Positions 1-7,193 of a DNA stretch of 14,202 nt are shown in pieces. Origin of the DNA: Akkermansiaceae bacterium (GTDB lineage: Bacteria; Verrucomicrobiota; Verrucomicrobiia; Verrucomicrobiales; Akkermansiaceae); assembly GCA_023301545.1 (NCBI GenBank), contig JALZUI010000131.1:1-14202 (forward strand). Direction: 5' to 3'. Each line of letters opens with the position of its first letter. The first letter of the stretch is position 1. The notes under the pieces were generated by a model. That model saw nothing but the letters and a program-made list of their open reading frames with translations, made no database searches and had not been told where the DNA came from. The position numbers were made by a program, and so were the translations under genes.

Positions 1-122
1 TCTAGATCACGACGAATTGTCTCCTCAGTACATTTAAGAAGCTCTGCTAATTGAGTCGTTTTAGCCGTCCCTTGGCGATCGACCAATTTCACTATCTCAA
101 TATGTCGTTCGCGGGGCAGCAT
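1..122 (-). CDS. DeoR-family transcriptional regulator, N-terminal fragment (cut by the window edge)
   Basis: Reading leftward from an ATG at 122-120 gives 40 codons that begin MLPRERHIEIVKLVDRQG and end in TEETIRRDL. This is the DeoR-type winged helix-turn-helix: an opening Arg-rich helix, a 'G-x-x-x-x-x-x-L-A' turn helix, and the hallmark 'S/T-x-x-T-I-R-R-D-L' recognition helix. Members of the family usually carry a C-terminal sugar-phosphate-sensing domain and repress carbohydrate genes, but that part lies outside the window, so the ligand is unknown. The gene is divergent from the fucosidase across a 349-bp gap, which fits local control of sugar use, but the link is inference. No Shine-Dalgarno precedes the ATG. 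Instead a perfect 13-bp palindrome (125-137) lies 2 bp upstream of it. Confidence 0.85.
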   Translation of the reverse strand, partial: MLPRERHIEIVKLVDRQGTAKTTQLAELLKCTEETIRRDL

Positions 123-124
123 GG

Positions 125-137
125 GTTAATAATTAAC
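125..137. promoter_or_regulatory. Perfect AT-rich palindrome beside the DeoR-family start
   Basis: GTTAAT-A-ATTAAC is a perfect inverted repeat of 6 bp arms around one central base, 2 bp upstream of the DeoR start codon. Its position suits an autoregulatory operator, since DeoR-family proteins often bind inverted repeats near their own promoter. Palindromes this AT-rich also occur by chance in A/T-rich spacer DNA, so the role is inferred. Confidence 0.4.
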
Positions 138-386
138 AAATAGACTGAAATAGTGCTTTTAATTGACGCCTATTGTCGAGGATAAAGTCGCACTTTCGGA
201 AAGAAACAAAAGAAAACAAAGACTGATACGAAAAAAAGCCTTAAAATCGCCCCCTAAAAAATGCAAAAATCAAAGATAAACAAAAAATAAAACGCTTCTC
301 CATTTCCTTTATTGGGATTCAAGCCGATAGAGTGACGCGCTCCCCCCACCTGTAAAAGCATAGATTAACACACCTCAAGCCCCATC

Positions 387-401
387 ACCTACCCCGTAGG
401 T
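387..401. promoter_or_regulatory. Perfect inverted repeat upstream of the fucosidase
   Basis: ACCTAC-CCC-GTAGGT has 6-bp arms around a 3-bp centre and ends 70 bp before the fucosidase ATG. It is GC-richer than the surrounding A-rich spacer, which makes it stand out. An operator for the neighbouring regulator or another sugar-responsive factor is a reasonable guess. It differs from the palindrome at 125-137, so the two are unlikely to bind the same protein in the same way. Confidence 0.4.
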
Positions 402-471
402 AGAGCAATCAGATGATTTTAATCAAAAAAATGATAGCCAAAAGAAAAAGTAAAAGTATTCTAAAAAAACG

Positions 472-2262
472 ATGAAGAATTACTTAGCACTTTCATGCAG
501 TATGGCTCTTAGTCTCGCGCTAGCAGAACCCGCAGCGGACCAAGAGATGGACAAAATGTGGAACTCTGGCAAAGAGACCACTAAACTCCGCGCCGAAGAC
601 GCCACTCGTGGGCAACTTTTTGACGAGGGTAATTACGCCATGTTCATCCACTGGGGTCTCTACTCTCTAGTGGGCAACCAAATCGGAGACAAAACCTACT
701 ACGGTATTGGCGAATGGATTATGAATCCTCGCTTTGCAGGGATCGAAGTCAATGAGTACAAAAAGCTTGCCGGACAGTTCAAACCAGAAAACTTTAACGC
801 TAAGGAAATCGTACAACTCGCTAAAGACGCGGGCATGAAGTACATCGTCATTACTAGTAAGCACCACGACGGATTTGCTATGTACGACTCCAAGGTCAGT
901 GATTTCAACATCACAAAAGCGACTCCATGGGACGTAGATCCGATGAAAGAGCTTTCCGTTGCATGTAAGGAAGCAGGAATTGGCTTTGGCTTCTACTACT
1001 CCCACAACCAAGACTGGACATACCCAGGTGGTAATGGTGGACCGACTACAGATGCGGAAGGAAATGAAAAAGACTTTGAAGACTACTTCTATGAAAAATG
1101 TCTTCCTCAGGTTGAAGAAATCACGAGCCTCTACGGAAAAATCGAACTCGTATGGTTCGACACCCCAGGAACAATGCCTAAGAAGTATGTACAAGAGCTC
1201 GTAGACATCGTTCGCAAGAACCAACCGGATGCGCTGGTCTCTGGGCGTGCTGGACACAATCTAGGTGATTACCAAAGCCTCGGCGACATGGAAGTTCCTC
1301 ATGAAAACGTTGATGGACTCTGGGAAGCAGTAGATACCACGAATGATTCCTGGGCCTACGCTTGGTACGACAACTACTGGAAAACTCCTAAAGAAATCCT
1401 CAAACGCACCATCGCTTGTGTTGGTCGTGGAGGAACTTACATGCTCAACATCGGACCAGACGGAACCGGAGCAGTACCAGAACGTGCTAAGACGATTCTC
1501 CGCGAATCAGGCACATGGATTAATAAGTACCCGAATGTCATTTATGATGCAGGCGCTTCTCCGTTCGGTCACGACCTTCCATGGGGTGACGTAACCGTTA
1601 AAGAAAACACCCTACAGCTTGCTGTTTTCGAATGGCCACGTAAAGGGAAACTCCACCTCCCTGCTCTTGAAAACAAGATCAAGAGTATCACCCTCATTAC
1701 TGATGAAGGCCCAGTCTCCCTGACGCACGAAGCGATTGGTAACGGAACCGCTATTAACGTTCCAGCCACCGCTCCTGAAGACCTCGTTTCCGTTATTCGT
1801 GTTGAGCTCGACAGTGAGCCGAAAGCGAACCATGTCTACGCTTTAGACCCGACTTTAGAAACACGCATCTTCCCTGAGTTCGCAAAACCTGAAGGCACTG
1901 TTTCGTACGAGAAAAAGCGTTGGATGGAAAAATTCGGTGAATGGAAAGCAGCGAAAATCTTCACCAAATGGGGAGAAGATGGTCGCGCCGTCTTTGAAGT
2001 CGATGTACTCGTTCCTGGTGATTACAACGTCTCCCTTAACTACACGGGTGAAGGACGACTTGTGTGGGGCGTAGAAGTAGATGGTGGAGAGAAAATCAAA
2101 AATGAGCAGAACTCCTCCCACAACTTCCAGAAATTCCCTATCGGGTGGATTAACTTCCCGAAAGCAGGAAACTACAAAATCAAGGTTTCTTGTATGGAGG
2201 AAGGTAAGGACACCGCTGAGTTGAACTCTATTCACTTAGAGCCTGTCAGCCTTACTAAGTAA
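472..2262 (+). CDS. Secreted alpha-L-fucosidase, glycoside hydrolase family 29
   Basis: The 596-residue protein starts with a signal peptide (residues 1-18, ending A-L-A before E19), so it is exported. The GH29 catalytic barrel follows: 'MFIHWG' with H60, 'SKHHDGF' with H131-H132-D133, and 'ELVWFDTPG', where D230 sits at the position of the family's catalytic Asp nucleophile. Known GH29 enzymes release terminal L-fucose from glycans by a retaining mechanism; the linkage used here cannot be read from sequence. A beta-rich domain covers about residues 340-445. A further module of about 120 residues (about 475-596), rich in Gly, Tyr and Trp, resembles the carbohydrate-binding-like domains attached to many environmental fucosidases. 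The ATG at 472 is chosen because it gives a complete signal peptide; no Shine-Dalgarno is visible. A strong terminator follows, so the gene seems to be transcribed alone. Confidence 0.93.
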   Translation: MKNYLALSCSMALSLALAEPAADQEMDKMWNSGKETTKLRAEDATRGQLFDEGNYAMFIHWGLYSLVGNQIGDKTYYGIGEWIMNPRFAGIEVNEYKKLAGQFKPENFNAKEIVQLAKDAGMKYIVITSKHHDGFAMYDSKVSDFNITKATPWDVDPMKELSVACKEAGIGFGFYYSHNQDWTYPGGNGGPTTDAEGNEKDFEDYFYEKCLPQVEEITSLYGKIELVWFDTPGTMPKKYVQELVDIVRKNQPDALVSGRAGHNLGDYQSLGDMEVPHENVDGLWEAVDTTNDSWAYAWYDNYWKTPKEILKRTIACVGRGGTYMLNIGPDGTGAVPERAKTILRESGTWINKYPNVIYDAGASPFGHDLPWGDVTVKENTLQLAVFEWPRKGKLHLPALENKIKSITLITDEGPVSLTHEAIGNGTAINVPATAPEDLVSVIRVELDSEPKANHVYALDPTLETRIFPEFAKPEGTVSYEKKRWMEKFGEWKAAKIFTKWGEDGRAVFEVDVLVPGDYNVSLNYTGEGRLVWGVEVDGGEKIKNEQNSSHNFQKFPIGWINFPKAGNYKIKVSCMEEGKDTAELNSIHLEPVSLTK

Positions 2263-2278
2263 GCGTAGATTACGTTTC

Positions 2279-2314
2279 AAAAAAACTGAAAGCCTAAGCG
2301 CTTTCAGTTTTTTT
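2279..2314 (+). terminator. Intrinsic terminator after the fucosidase gene
   Basis: CTGAAAGC (2286-2293) and GCTTTCAG (2300-2307) form a perfect 8-bp stem with a 6-nt loop, followed by seven T. Seven A precede the stem, so it could also work on the minus strand. It lies 16 bp after the fucosidase stop codon. Confidence 0.9.
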
Positions 2315-2404
2315 ATACCCTATTTATTACAGGGAACGCCAGATCAAGCCCTCAAAATAGACAACAACCAAAAGCGGCAACGCTACATTAATAAGTATAA
2401 TACC

Positions 2405-2836
2405 ATGAAAACAATTAAAACAACCCTCCTCACTGCTCTCCTCTCCATGACATACGCCTTCGCAGGAAGCGCTGCATGGGTCACTGACCTTAACGAAGGT
2501 CTAGTACAGGCTAAAAAAGAAGGAAAACCTCTCCTCGTAAAATTCACAGGATCTGACTGGTGTCCTCCCTGTATCCAAATCAACAAGAGTGTGTTTTCAA
2601 AGACTGAATTCACCTCTGAAGCATCTAAAGACTACGTACTCGTCATTGTTGACCAACCTTCTTCAGACAAAGCTCTAGCAACCAAAAACGCGCCTTATTT
2701 CCAACAACATAAGGTCAGCGGAGTTCCTCTCGTAATCCTCATGGACTCGAATGGAAAAGAGCAATCACGCTTCAATCCTACGGTAGCACCTACGGTCAAA
2801 AAGTTCCTTGCAAAAATCGATCCTAAAAAACAATAG
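2405..2836 (+). CDS. Exported thioredoxin-fold protein with a WCPPC active site
   Basis: The 143-residue protein has a signal peptide of about 20 residues (cleavage likely after A-F-A) and then a compact thioredoxin-like domain. The active site is W-C53-P-P-C56 in a 'KPLLVKFTGSDWCPPC' context, and 'SGVPLVIL' supplies the expected cis-proline at P108. This is the pattern of periplasmic thioredoxin-like proteins (Thioredoxin_7/DUF255-type folds), which reduce or rearrange disulfides in exported proteins or take part in redox relay. The specific partner is unknown. No membrane-anchor segment is present beyond the signal. It stands between the fucosidase terminator and dnaX, 56 bp before dnaX, and there is no obvious functional link to either neighbour. 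No Shine-Dalgarno is visible. A TATAAT hexamer lies only 3 bp before the ATG. Confidence 0.85.
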   Translation: MKTIKTTLLTALLSMTYAFAGSAAWVTDLNEGLVQAKKEGKPLLVKFTGSDWCPPCIQINKSVFSKTEFTSEASKDYVLVIVDQPSSDKALATKNAPYFQQHKVSGVPLVILMDSNGKEQSRFNPTVAPTVKKFLAKIDPKKQ

Positions 2837-2874
2837 GAAATTGTTCTGTTAATTAGGCAGATATTTGGTTCAAT

Positions 2875-2896
2875 TCACAAAAGTAAAAAATTGTGA
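2875..2896 (+). promoter_or_regulatory. Inverted repeat covering the dnaX start codon
   Basis: TCACAA (2875-2880) and TTGTGA (2891-2896) are perfect complements around a 10-nt A-rich loop. In the transcript, the GTG start (2893-2895) would sit inside the 3' arm. There is no Shine-Dalgarno upstream. The stem is only 6 bp, plus a possible G-U pair, so its effect on translation is uncertain. Confidence 0.35.
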
Positions 2897-4512
2897 GCTA
2901 TCTAGTATTTGCCAGAAAATACCGCCCCGAAACGTTCAAAGACGTTTTAGGGCAAGACCATGTAGTCAAAACCCTTGCTAACGCTATTGAGCAAGAGCGA
3001 CTCGCCCACGCCTACCTCTTTGTAGGCCCGCGAGGAACAGGGAAGACGACTACTGCGCGAATTTTCGCCAAAGCGCTTAACTGCTCTGATGGACCGTCCA
3101 TCGACTTTGATCCTAACGAGGATATTTGCAAAGAAATCACGGAAGGGCGCTCCCTGGACGTTCTAGAAATTGACGGAGCCTCCAATAACGGCGTCGAACA
3201 AGTCCGCGAGCTCCGTGAAACGGTAAAGTTCGCCCCTGCAAAGTGCCGCTTTAAAATCATCTACATTGATGAGGTTCACATGCTCTCCTCAGCGGCGTTT
3301 AATGCCCTGCTCAAGACTCTGGAAGAACCTCCTCCGCATGTAAAATTCATCTTTGCCACCACGGAGGCGCATAAAATCCTCCCGACCATTATCTCGCGTT
3401 GTCAACGCTTTGACCTTCGCCCGATTCCGACTGACATCATTACACAGCACCTCATGGCCGTCGGTGCTAAGGAAGGAATCACGATCGAAGAAGAAGCTGC
3501 TTGGGCAATTGCCAAAGGCGCCGATGGAGGGATGCGAGACGCCCTCTCCATGCTGGACCAGCTCGTAGCCTTCTGTGGCGACAACATTAGCTCCAACCAT
3601 GTCCGCGAAATCTTTGGGTTCACTTCTGGCGAAACTGTTCACCAAATCCTAGCTGCGATTTTCAAGCGAGACAACGCCGTCGCGCTACAATCGATCCAAG
3701 AACAACACGCACTAGGCAAAGACCTCTCTCAACTTCTGGGAGAACTCATCCAAACCGTCCGCGCCCTGCTCATCGCCAAGGTCCAACCAGGAGCTAAAGC
3801 CCCTGGGTTGCCAGAAAACCTTTGGAACGATCTTAAGGAACTCACCAGCTCCCTCAACAGCGAACGCTTACTCGCCATTCTTGACCTCATGGCCGACTCC
3901 GAAGCCAAGATTCGCTGGTCCTCAGATAAGGCTCTGCACCTAGAAATCGCGATCATCCGCACTATTCAAACTCTAGGAGAGGTCAACCTAAACGACCTTA
4001 TCAAAACACTCGATCGCCTTCCTTCCGACACCCCGATCGGAAACGTAGCTGCTCCAGACATGGCGACTCCTTCTCAGGCACCGGCACCACAAAACGCCGC
4101 GCCCACAGAGCCAGAAGCACCAGCCCCTGTTGCCGCTATTAGTGAGCCTTCACCAGCTGCGGAGCCCTCTCCCGAACCAGCCCCCGTTCCAGAAGCAGCC
4201 GTCGAAACACCAGCTGAACCTGAGCTAGCAAATCCGCTCGCTGCACCAGTACAAACAGAACGACCAGAACGTCCTAAGCGTACCACAAATGATATTTCCA
4301 AGAGCCTCGACCGCCTTCTAGCAGAAGCCCCTGATGAGCTCCCTCCTGAGGACCTGCCTAAGCCAGCTACTCCAAAAGCACAGGGCAAAGCACCTGCAGA
4401 AGCGAAAGAATCCTCTGCCGAACAAATCAAGAAGGCACAAGAGGAGTTCTACCAAGACCCCTTGATCGTGGAAGCTCTTGCGCAGTTTGAAGGAACGATC
4501 ATCGCGCAGTAA
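2893..4512 (+). CDS. dnaX: DNA polymerase III subunit gamma/tau (clamp loader)
   Basis: DnaX is the ATPase of the clamp loader that places the sliding clamp on primed DNA. The first residues, MSYLVFARKYRPETFKDV, are typical and fix the GTG start at 2893. Visible motifs are Walker A GPRGTGKT (45-52), Walker B YIDEVH (124-129), the 'NALLKTLEEPP' segment, and the SRC sensor motif at 168-170. The zinc module is altered. From recall of E. coli DnaX, the four ligands C64, C73, C76 and C79 align here without gaps to C64, D73, E76 and C79. Residues about 390-460 are a Pro/Ala/Glu-rich linker, followed by a short C-terminal piece ending 'DPLIVEALAQFEG'. At 539 residues it is shorter than E. coli tau (about 640). 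No AAAAAAG slippery site is present, so an E. coli-type frameshift to gamma is unlikely. A start-codon hairpin (2875-2896) may affect expression. Confidence 0.96.
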   Translation: MSYLVFARKYRPETFKDVLGQDHVVKTLANAIEQERLAHAYLFVGPRGTGKTTTARIFAKALNCSDGPSIDFDPNEDICKEITEGRSLDVLEIDGASNNGVEQVRELRETVKFAPAKCRFKIIYIDEVHMLSSAAFNALLKTLEEPPPHVKFIFATTEAHKILPTIISRCQRFDLRPIPTDIITQHLMAVGAKEGITIEEEAAWAIAKGADGGMRDALSMLDQLVAFCGDNISSNHVREIFGFTSGETVHQILAAIFKRDNAVALQSIQEQHALGKDLSQLLGELIQTVRALLIAKVQPGAKAPGLPENLWNDLKELTSSLNSERLLAILDLMADSEAKIRWSSDKALHLEIAIIRTIQTLGEVNLNDLIKTLDRLPSDTPIGNVAAPDMATPSQAPAPQNAAPTEPEAPAPVAAISEPSPAAEPSPEPAPVPEAAVETPAEPELANPLAAPVQTERPERPKRTTNDISKSLDRLLAEAPDELPPEDLPKPATPKAQGKAPAEAKESSAEQIKKAQEEFYQDPLIVEALAQFEGTIIAQ

Positions 4513-4530
4513 TACGCGGTGAACAAGTAC

Positions 4531-4560
4531 AAGGGAACGGCTTTAAGCCCCCTTTCTTCT
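4531..4560 (+). terminator. Candidate terminator between converging dnaX and methyltransferase genes
   Basis: AAGGG (4531-4535) pairs with CCCTT (4550-4554), and the inner GGCTT (4539-4543) pairs with AAGCC (4545-4549) if a 3-nt AAC bulge is allowed. A pyrimidine stretch rich in T follows. It lies 18 bp after the dnaX stop. The bulge, the very tight apical loop and the mixed T tract make it weaker than the terminator at 2279-2314. Confidence 0.5.
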
Positions 4561-4564
4561 CTGT

Positions 4565-5305
4565 TTATTCAGCGTCGCTCAGCACTAACGCCATTGAGTG
4601 CGCGTCCGAGTCGTACGTTTCGGCGAATTCGTATGAGATCGCATCTACCTTATACCCCGCCTTCTCGCACTGTAGCTCTAGCTCTGCTAGAGTGTAGTAA
4701 CGGATTTCTTGGACTGTTTTCGTGGTCTCGATAATTTTCTTTTTCTCAATCAATTCATAGCGGTGATTTCGAGTCAGCTTTTGGCGTACTCGATCAAGCT
4801 CAAAATTGACCATACAACGAGCCTTCTGCTTAGTTGGAAGAATGATTTGATCATCTACCAACCAATCGCCTTCGGGGATCTCCCCCACGATCTCAGACCA
4901 TGGAATAAAGATCGAAAAGTAAATACGCCCCCCATCATTGAGTAATGATTTCAGCTTAGTAAAAACCGATTGCGGTTCAGGAAAGAGTTGAAAAACGTAT
5001 GAAGTCAGCAAGATGAGATCATACTTTTGCGTTGGCGCATAGTCCTCTAACATCACCTCAGAGATCGTCTCCACTCCAGACTCTCGCGCCATCTCAACCA
5101 TTGCCGAGGATGGCTCGATTCCGTCTAGCGTCCAACCTTGCTCAATCAACGGGCGCATAATACGTCCTGACCCAGCTCCTACTTCCAGCGCGCGGCCTTG
5201 GAAGTCTGGGAATTGGCGAATAAGGTCTTTGACCTCTAGGTCACTTCCTCGGTCACCCCAAAAAGCCTCGTGCAGTGTGGCTTCTAAGCCTTGGTAAACA
5301 GCCAT
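4565..5305 (-). CDS. Class I SAM-dependent methyltransferase, substrate unknown
   Basis: The 246-residue protein has the Rossmann-type methyltransferase core. Motif I is 'ALEVGAGSGRI' (residues 39-49), followed by an acidic residue at the end of strand 2 in 'LDGIEPSSAMVEMAR', and then 'YDLILLTSYVFQLF' as the post-motif region. These features show SAM binding, but nothing identifies the methyl acceptor. No signal peptide is present, so it is cytoplasmic. Its ATG is 5 bp downstream of the proC stop, and an AGGG 8 nt before the start, inside the end of proC, is the best Shine-Dalgarno-like site in the window. The two genes are probably co-transcribed. A small-molecule or protein methyltransferase are both possible, and the proC link may be no more than shared transcription. 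Confidence 0.85.
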   Translation of the reverse strand: MAVYQGLEATLHEAFWGDRGSDLEVKDLIRQFPDFQGRALEVGAGSGRIMRPLIEQGWTLDGIEPSSAMVEMARESGVETISEVMLEDYAPTQKYDLILLTSYVFQLFPEPQSVFTKLKSLLNDGGRIYFSIFIPWSEIVGEIPEGDWLVDDQIILPTKQKARCMVNFELDRVRQKLTRNHRYELIEKKKIIETTKTVQEIRYYTLAELELQCEKAGYKVDAISYEFAETYDSDAHSMALVLSDAE

Positions 5306-5310
5306 AGCAG

Positions 5311-6102
5311 TTACCCTAGTTCTGCGGAGCGCTTAGTCGCTACATCCACAGCCGTAATCAGAGCATTTCGTAAGCCCAACTCTTCCAGCGCAGCCACGCC
5401 TGCAATCGTCGTTCCTCCCGGAGAAGTCACTTGATCGCGAAGCTCCGCAGGGTGCATCCCTGATTGCTCGACTAACATCGCTGAGCCCTTGAGCGTTTGA
5501 CATGCCAACTGCATCGCTACGGGGCGAGCAAGCCCCTGCTTAACTCCTGCATCGGTAAGAGCCTCAATAATGGTGTAGACATAGGCCGGACCACTCCCTG
5601 ATAGACCAGTAACCGCATCCATCAAAGACTCCTTAACCTCAGAAACTGTACCAACACTCCCCAATAAGGCCTGAGCTACCTGCCCATCATCTGCGCCCGC
5701 GCTCTCGCCACAGCAAAAGGCCGAAGCTCCCTCGCCAATCAGCGCAGGAGTATTAGGCATAACCCGAATCACTCGAGCCGCCCCTTGTGTGTTTTCGGTT
5801 AGGGTCTGAATCGTCACCCCTGCCGCTACCGAGAGTAGTAATTTTTCACTCCATTGGCTAGAAGCTTGCAGTGCGCTCGCCACATCGTTCGGCTTAACGC
5901 AGAGCAGAATAACCTCGGAGGAGGCCACGACCGCCTCAATATCATTTGCGATAGAAACTTGCCCTGCACACGCGGAGCTTAAACTCTCAGCAGATGCGGC
6001 ATAGGAATCATAGACGGACGCTTGATAGTCTGTATTTGATTTCAGTATGCCCTTTAGTAGTGCTGAGCCCATCTTGCCACACCCGATTAATCCAATCTTC
6101 AT
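5311..6102 (-). CDS. proC: Pyrroline-5-carboxylate reductase
   Basis: The enzyme carries out the last step of proline synthesis, reducing 1-pyrroline-5-carboxylate with NAD(P)H in the cytoplasm. The 263-residue length is normal for the family. The N-terminal Rossmann motif is 'GLIGCGKMG' (residues 4-12). 'CVKPNDV' (68-74), 'MPNTPALIGEG' (115-125), the ProC signature 'GLSGSGPAYV' (166-175) and 'SPGGTTIAG' (227-235) are all present, so it should be active. The ATG at 6102 is fixed by the start of the Rossmann strand. An AGGGG sits only one base before it, too close for a normal Shine-Dalgarno. The gene is followed at 5 bp by the methyltransferase; a 199-bp gap separates it from the DUF5718-like gene upstream. 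Confidence 0.96.
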   Translation of the reverse strand: MKIGLIGCGKMGSALLKGILKSNTDYQASVYDSYAASAESLSSACAGQVSIANDIEAVVASSEVILLCVKPNDVASALQASSQWSEKLLLSVAAGVTIQTLTENTQGAARVIRVMPNTPALIGEGASAFCCGESAGADDGQVAQALLGSVGTVSEVKESLMDAVTGLSGSGPAYVYTIIEALTDAGVKQGLARPVAMQLACQTLKGSAMLVEQSGMHPAELRDQVTSPGGTTIAGVAALEELGLRNALITAVDVATKRSAELG

Positions 6103-6246
6103 ACCCCTAAAAAAGTAAAAAAGAACGTCATTGTCGAGCAGGACTTGTAAAAAACATAGAACCTAGTGGTTTGGCACCTTCTTTTACAGGGCTGATGAGG
6201 GCTTAGAGGTTGCTGATCATGCCGCTCCGTGATTGTTGTTATTTCC

Positions 6247-6284
6247 CGCAGATTACGCAGATGTTTTTATTTACTGCGGATTAA
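6247..6284. repeat. Short clustered repeats of the CGCAGATTA type
   Basis: CGCAGATTA (6247-6255) is followed at once by CGCAGATG (6256-6263), and the related TGCGGATTA occurs at 6275-6283. The cluster lies in the 199-bp gap between proC and the DUF5718-like gene. Strings of this type look like members of dispersed intergenic repeat families, but only one cluster is in this window, so genome-wide repetition is not shown. Confidence 0.45.
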
Positions 6285-6301
6285 CATTGTTCCGTACTTC
6301 C

Positions 6302-7153
6302 TTACGACTTTTGCCTTAGGATAACTAGGCTGCCGTCTTGTTCTGTCTGTGAACTGGACGATAGGATTGATTCAACCTCGGCTGATGTATGGCGAGTTGG
6401 ATCGTATACAGCCATGAGGACGGAATCTCCAGCTTGTAGGAAGCGCTCTTCGCTATTCCCGAAATCGGTGTAGCACGTGGCACCGATGCCGATAACTCCG
6501 TAACGAGGTTGGAGACGAGAAAAGTGATGGGAAACATCTTCCAAGGGACCGAAGTCTTCCTGGGTATTGATCTGCGCAACAATCCAGTTCGTCAGCTGAG
6601 AGTTCAGGTAACAATAGCTTGTCACCGCGGTGTCCTCTCCGTACTGTATCAGCGCGCCGTCACGGACGAGGTAGCAAGTTAGGCGATATTGATCAATGAG
6701 GCCGCCCGGTGAGTCAAAGTCATCAACGGTAATAATTTCCTGTGCGAGCCCCTTGGAGGCTGCACCCCAGTTTTTCTTGTGGCTAATCTTGTCTGCTGGA
6801 ATCCTCTTAGAACAATCATTAAACGCACTAAAGCCTTTTACCGAAAGAGACTGCACCGCGCCTGCATCGGTGTACGAAAACTCCACCACAAGCCCGATTT
6901 CAGGTTCAGGCTGAAGACGCGTTTCATCCTTCAGTGAAACCTGTTCGTGCGAAAGCGGGTAGGTTGCCAAAAATCCATCAGCCGCGGGAACGTACCATGG
7001 AAAGATCCCCTTAGGGGCGTTCTCCTCCGATTTTACATTCGTAAAATCAGAATCCTCTCCCGCTTGCTCTAGGTGACCAGCTTGATTTCCGGCTAATCCT
7101 AATCCGATCCAGTCCGCGCCTTGAGTGATTTTTTCTAGTGTCGTAACGTTCAT
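6302..7153 (-). CDS. DUF5718-like protein of unknown function
   Basis: The 283-residue protein has no signal peptide or membrane segment and is probably cytoplasmic. Its N-terminal block 'GLGLAGNQAGHLEQAGE' (about residues 17-33), then 'ENAPKGIFPWYVP', 'PEPEIGLVVEF', 'FSAFNDCSKR' and 'KISHKKNWGAASKG', match my recollection of the uncharacterised family DUF5718, which resembles the fumarylacetoacetate hydrolase fold. The Glu-rich 'PEPEIG' segment and the 'ND' pair recall the metal-binding region of that fold, but I cannot confirm active-site residues. No reaction should be assigned. It lies 71 bp after the glycosyltransferase on the same strand, and the same transcript is possible. No Shine-Dalgarno precedes its ATG. 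An imperfect inverted repeat (ACAGTTT, 7154-7160; AAACACTGT, 7164-7172) abuts the start. Confidence 0.65.
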   Translation of the reverse strand: MNVTTLEKITQGADWIGLGLAGNQAGHLEQAGEDSDFTNVKSEENAPKGIFPWYVPAADGFLATYPLSHEQVSLKDETRLQPEPEIGLVVEFSYTDAGAVQSLSVKGFSAFNDCSKRIPADKISHKKNWGAASKGLAQEIITVDDFDSPGGLIDQYRLTCYLVRDGALIQYGEDTAVTSYCYLNSQLTNWIVAQINTQEDFGPLEDVSHHFSRLQPRYGVIGIGATCYTDFGNSEERFLQAGDSVLMAVYDPTRHTSAEVESILSSSSQTEQDGSLVILRQKS

Positions 7154-7193
7154 ACAGTTTCGTAAACACTGTAAGCGTGATTCTGCGATCGTC

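Larger units (their letters stand above)
123..471. other. Intergenic region between divergent DeoR and fucosidase genes
   Basis: No convincing coding sequence, RNA gene or mobile element is visible in this 349-bp stretch. It is A-rich on the plus strand, with many runs of four to seven A. It must hold the promoters of both flanking genes. I see two clear inverted repeats, at 125-137 and 387-401, listed separately. No good -35/-10 pair stands out. A TATTCT at 457-462 is the best -10-like hexamer before the fucosidase, but it lies only 9 bp from the ATG. Confidence 0.7.

Noticed and set aside
472..498. Possible lipoprotein signal (Cys at residue 9 of the fucosidase)
   Set aside because: The residues before the Cys are A-L-S and the preceding hydrophobic stretch is too short for a lipobox. 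The A-L-A site at residues 16-18 fits signal peptidase I.
667..1257. Minus-strand frame of 196 codons inside the fucosidase gene
   Set aside because: It overlaps the conserved GH29 catalytic core and its peptide shows no family features.
4074..4430. Minus-strand Ala/Gly/Ser-rich frame in dnaX
   Set aside because: It is the complement of the Pro/Ala/Glu-rich linker, where biased codons keep other frames open.
2893..4512. Programmed frameshift giving a short gamma form of DnaX
   Set aside because: No A-rich slippery heptamer like the E. coli one is present in the linker region.
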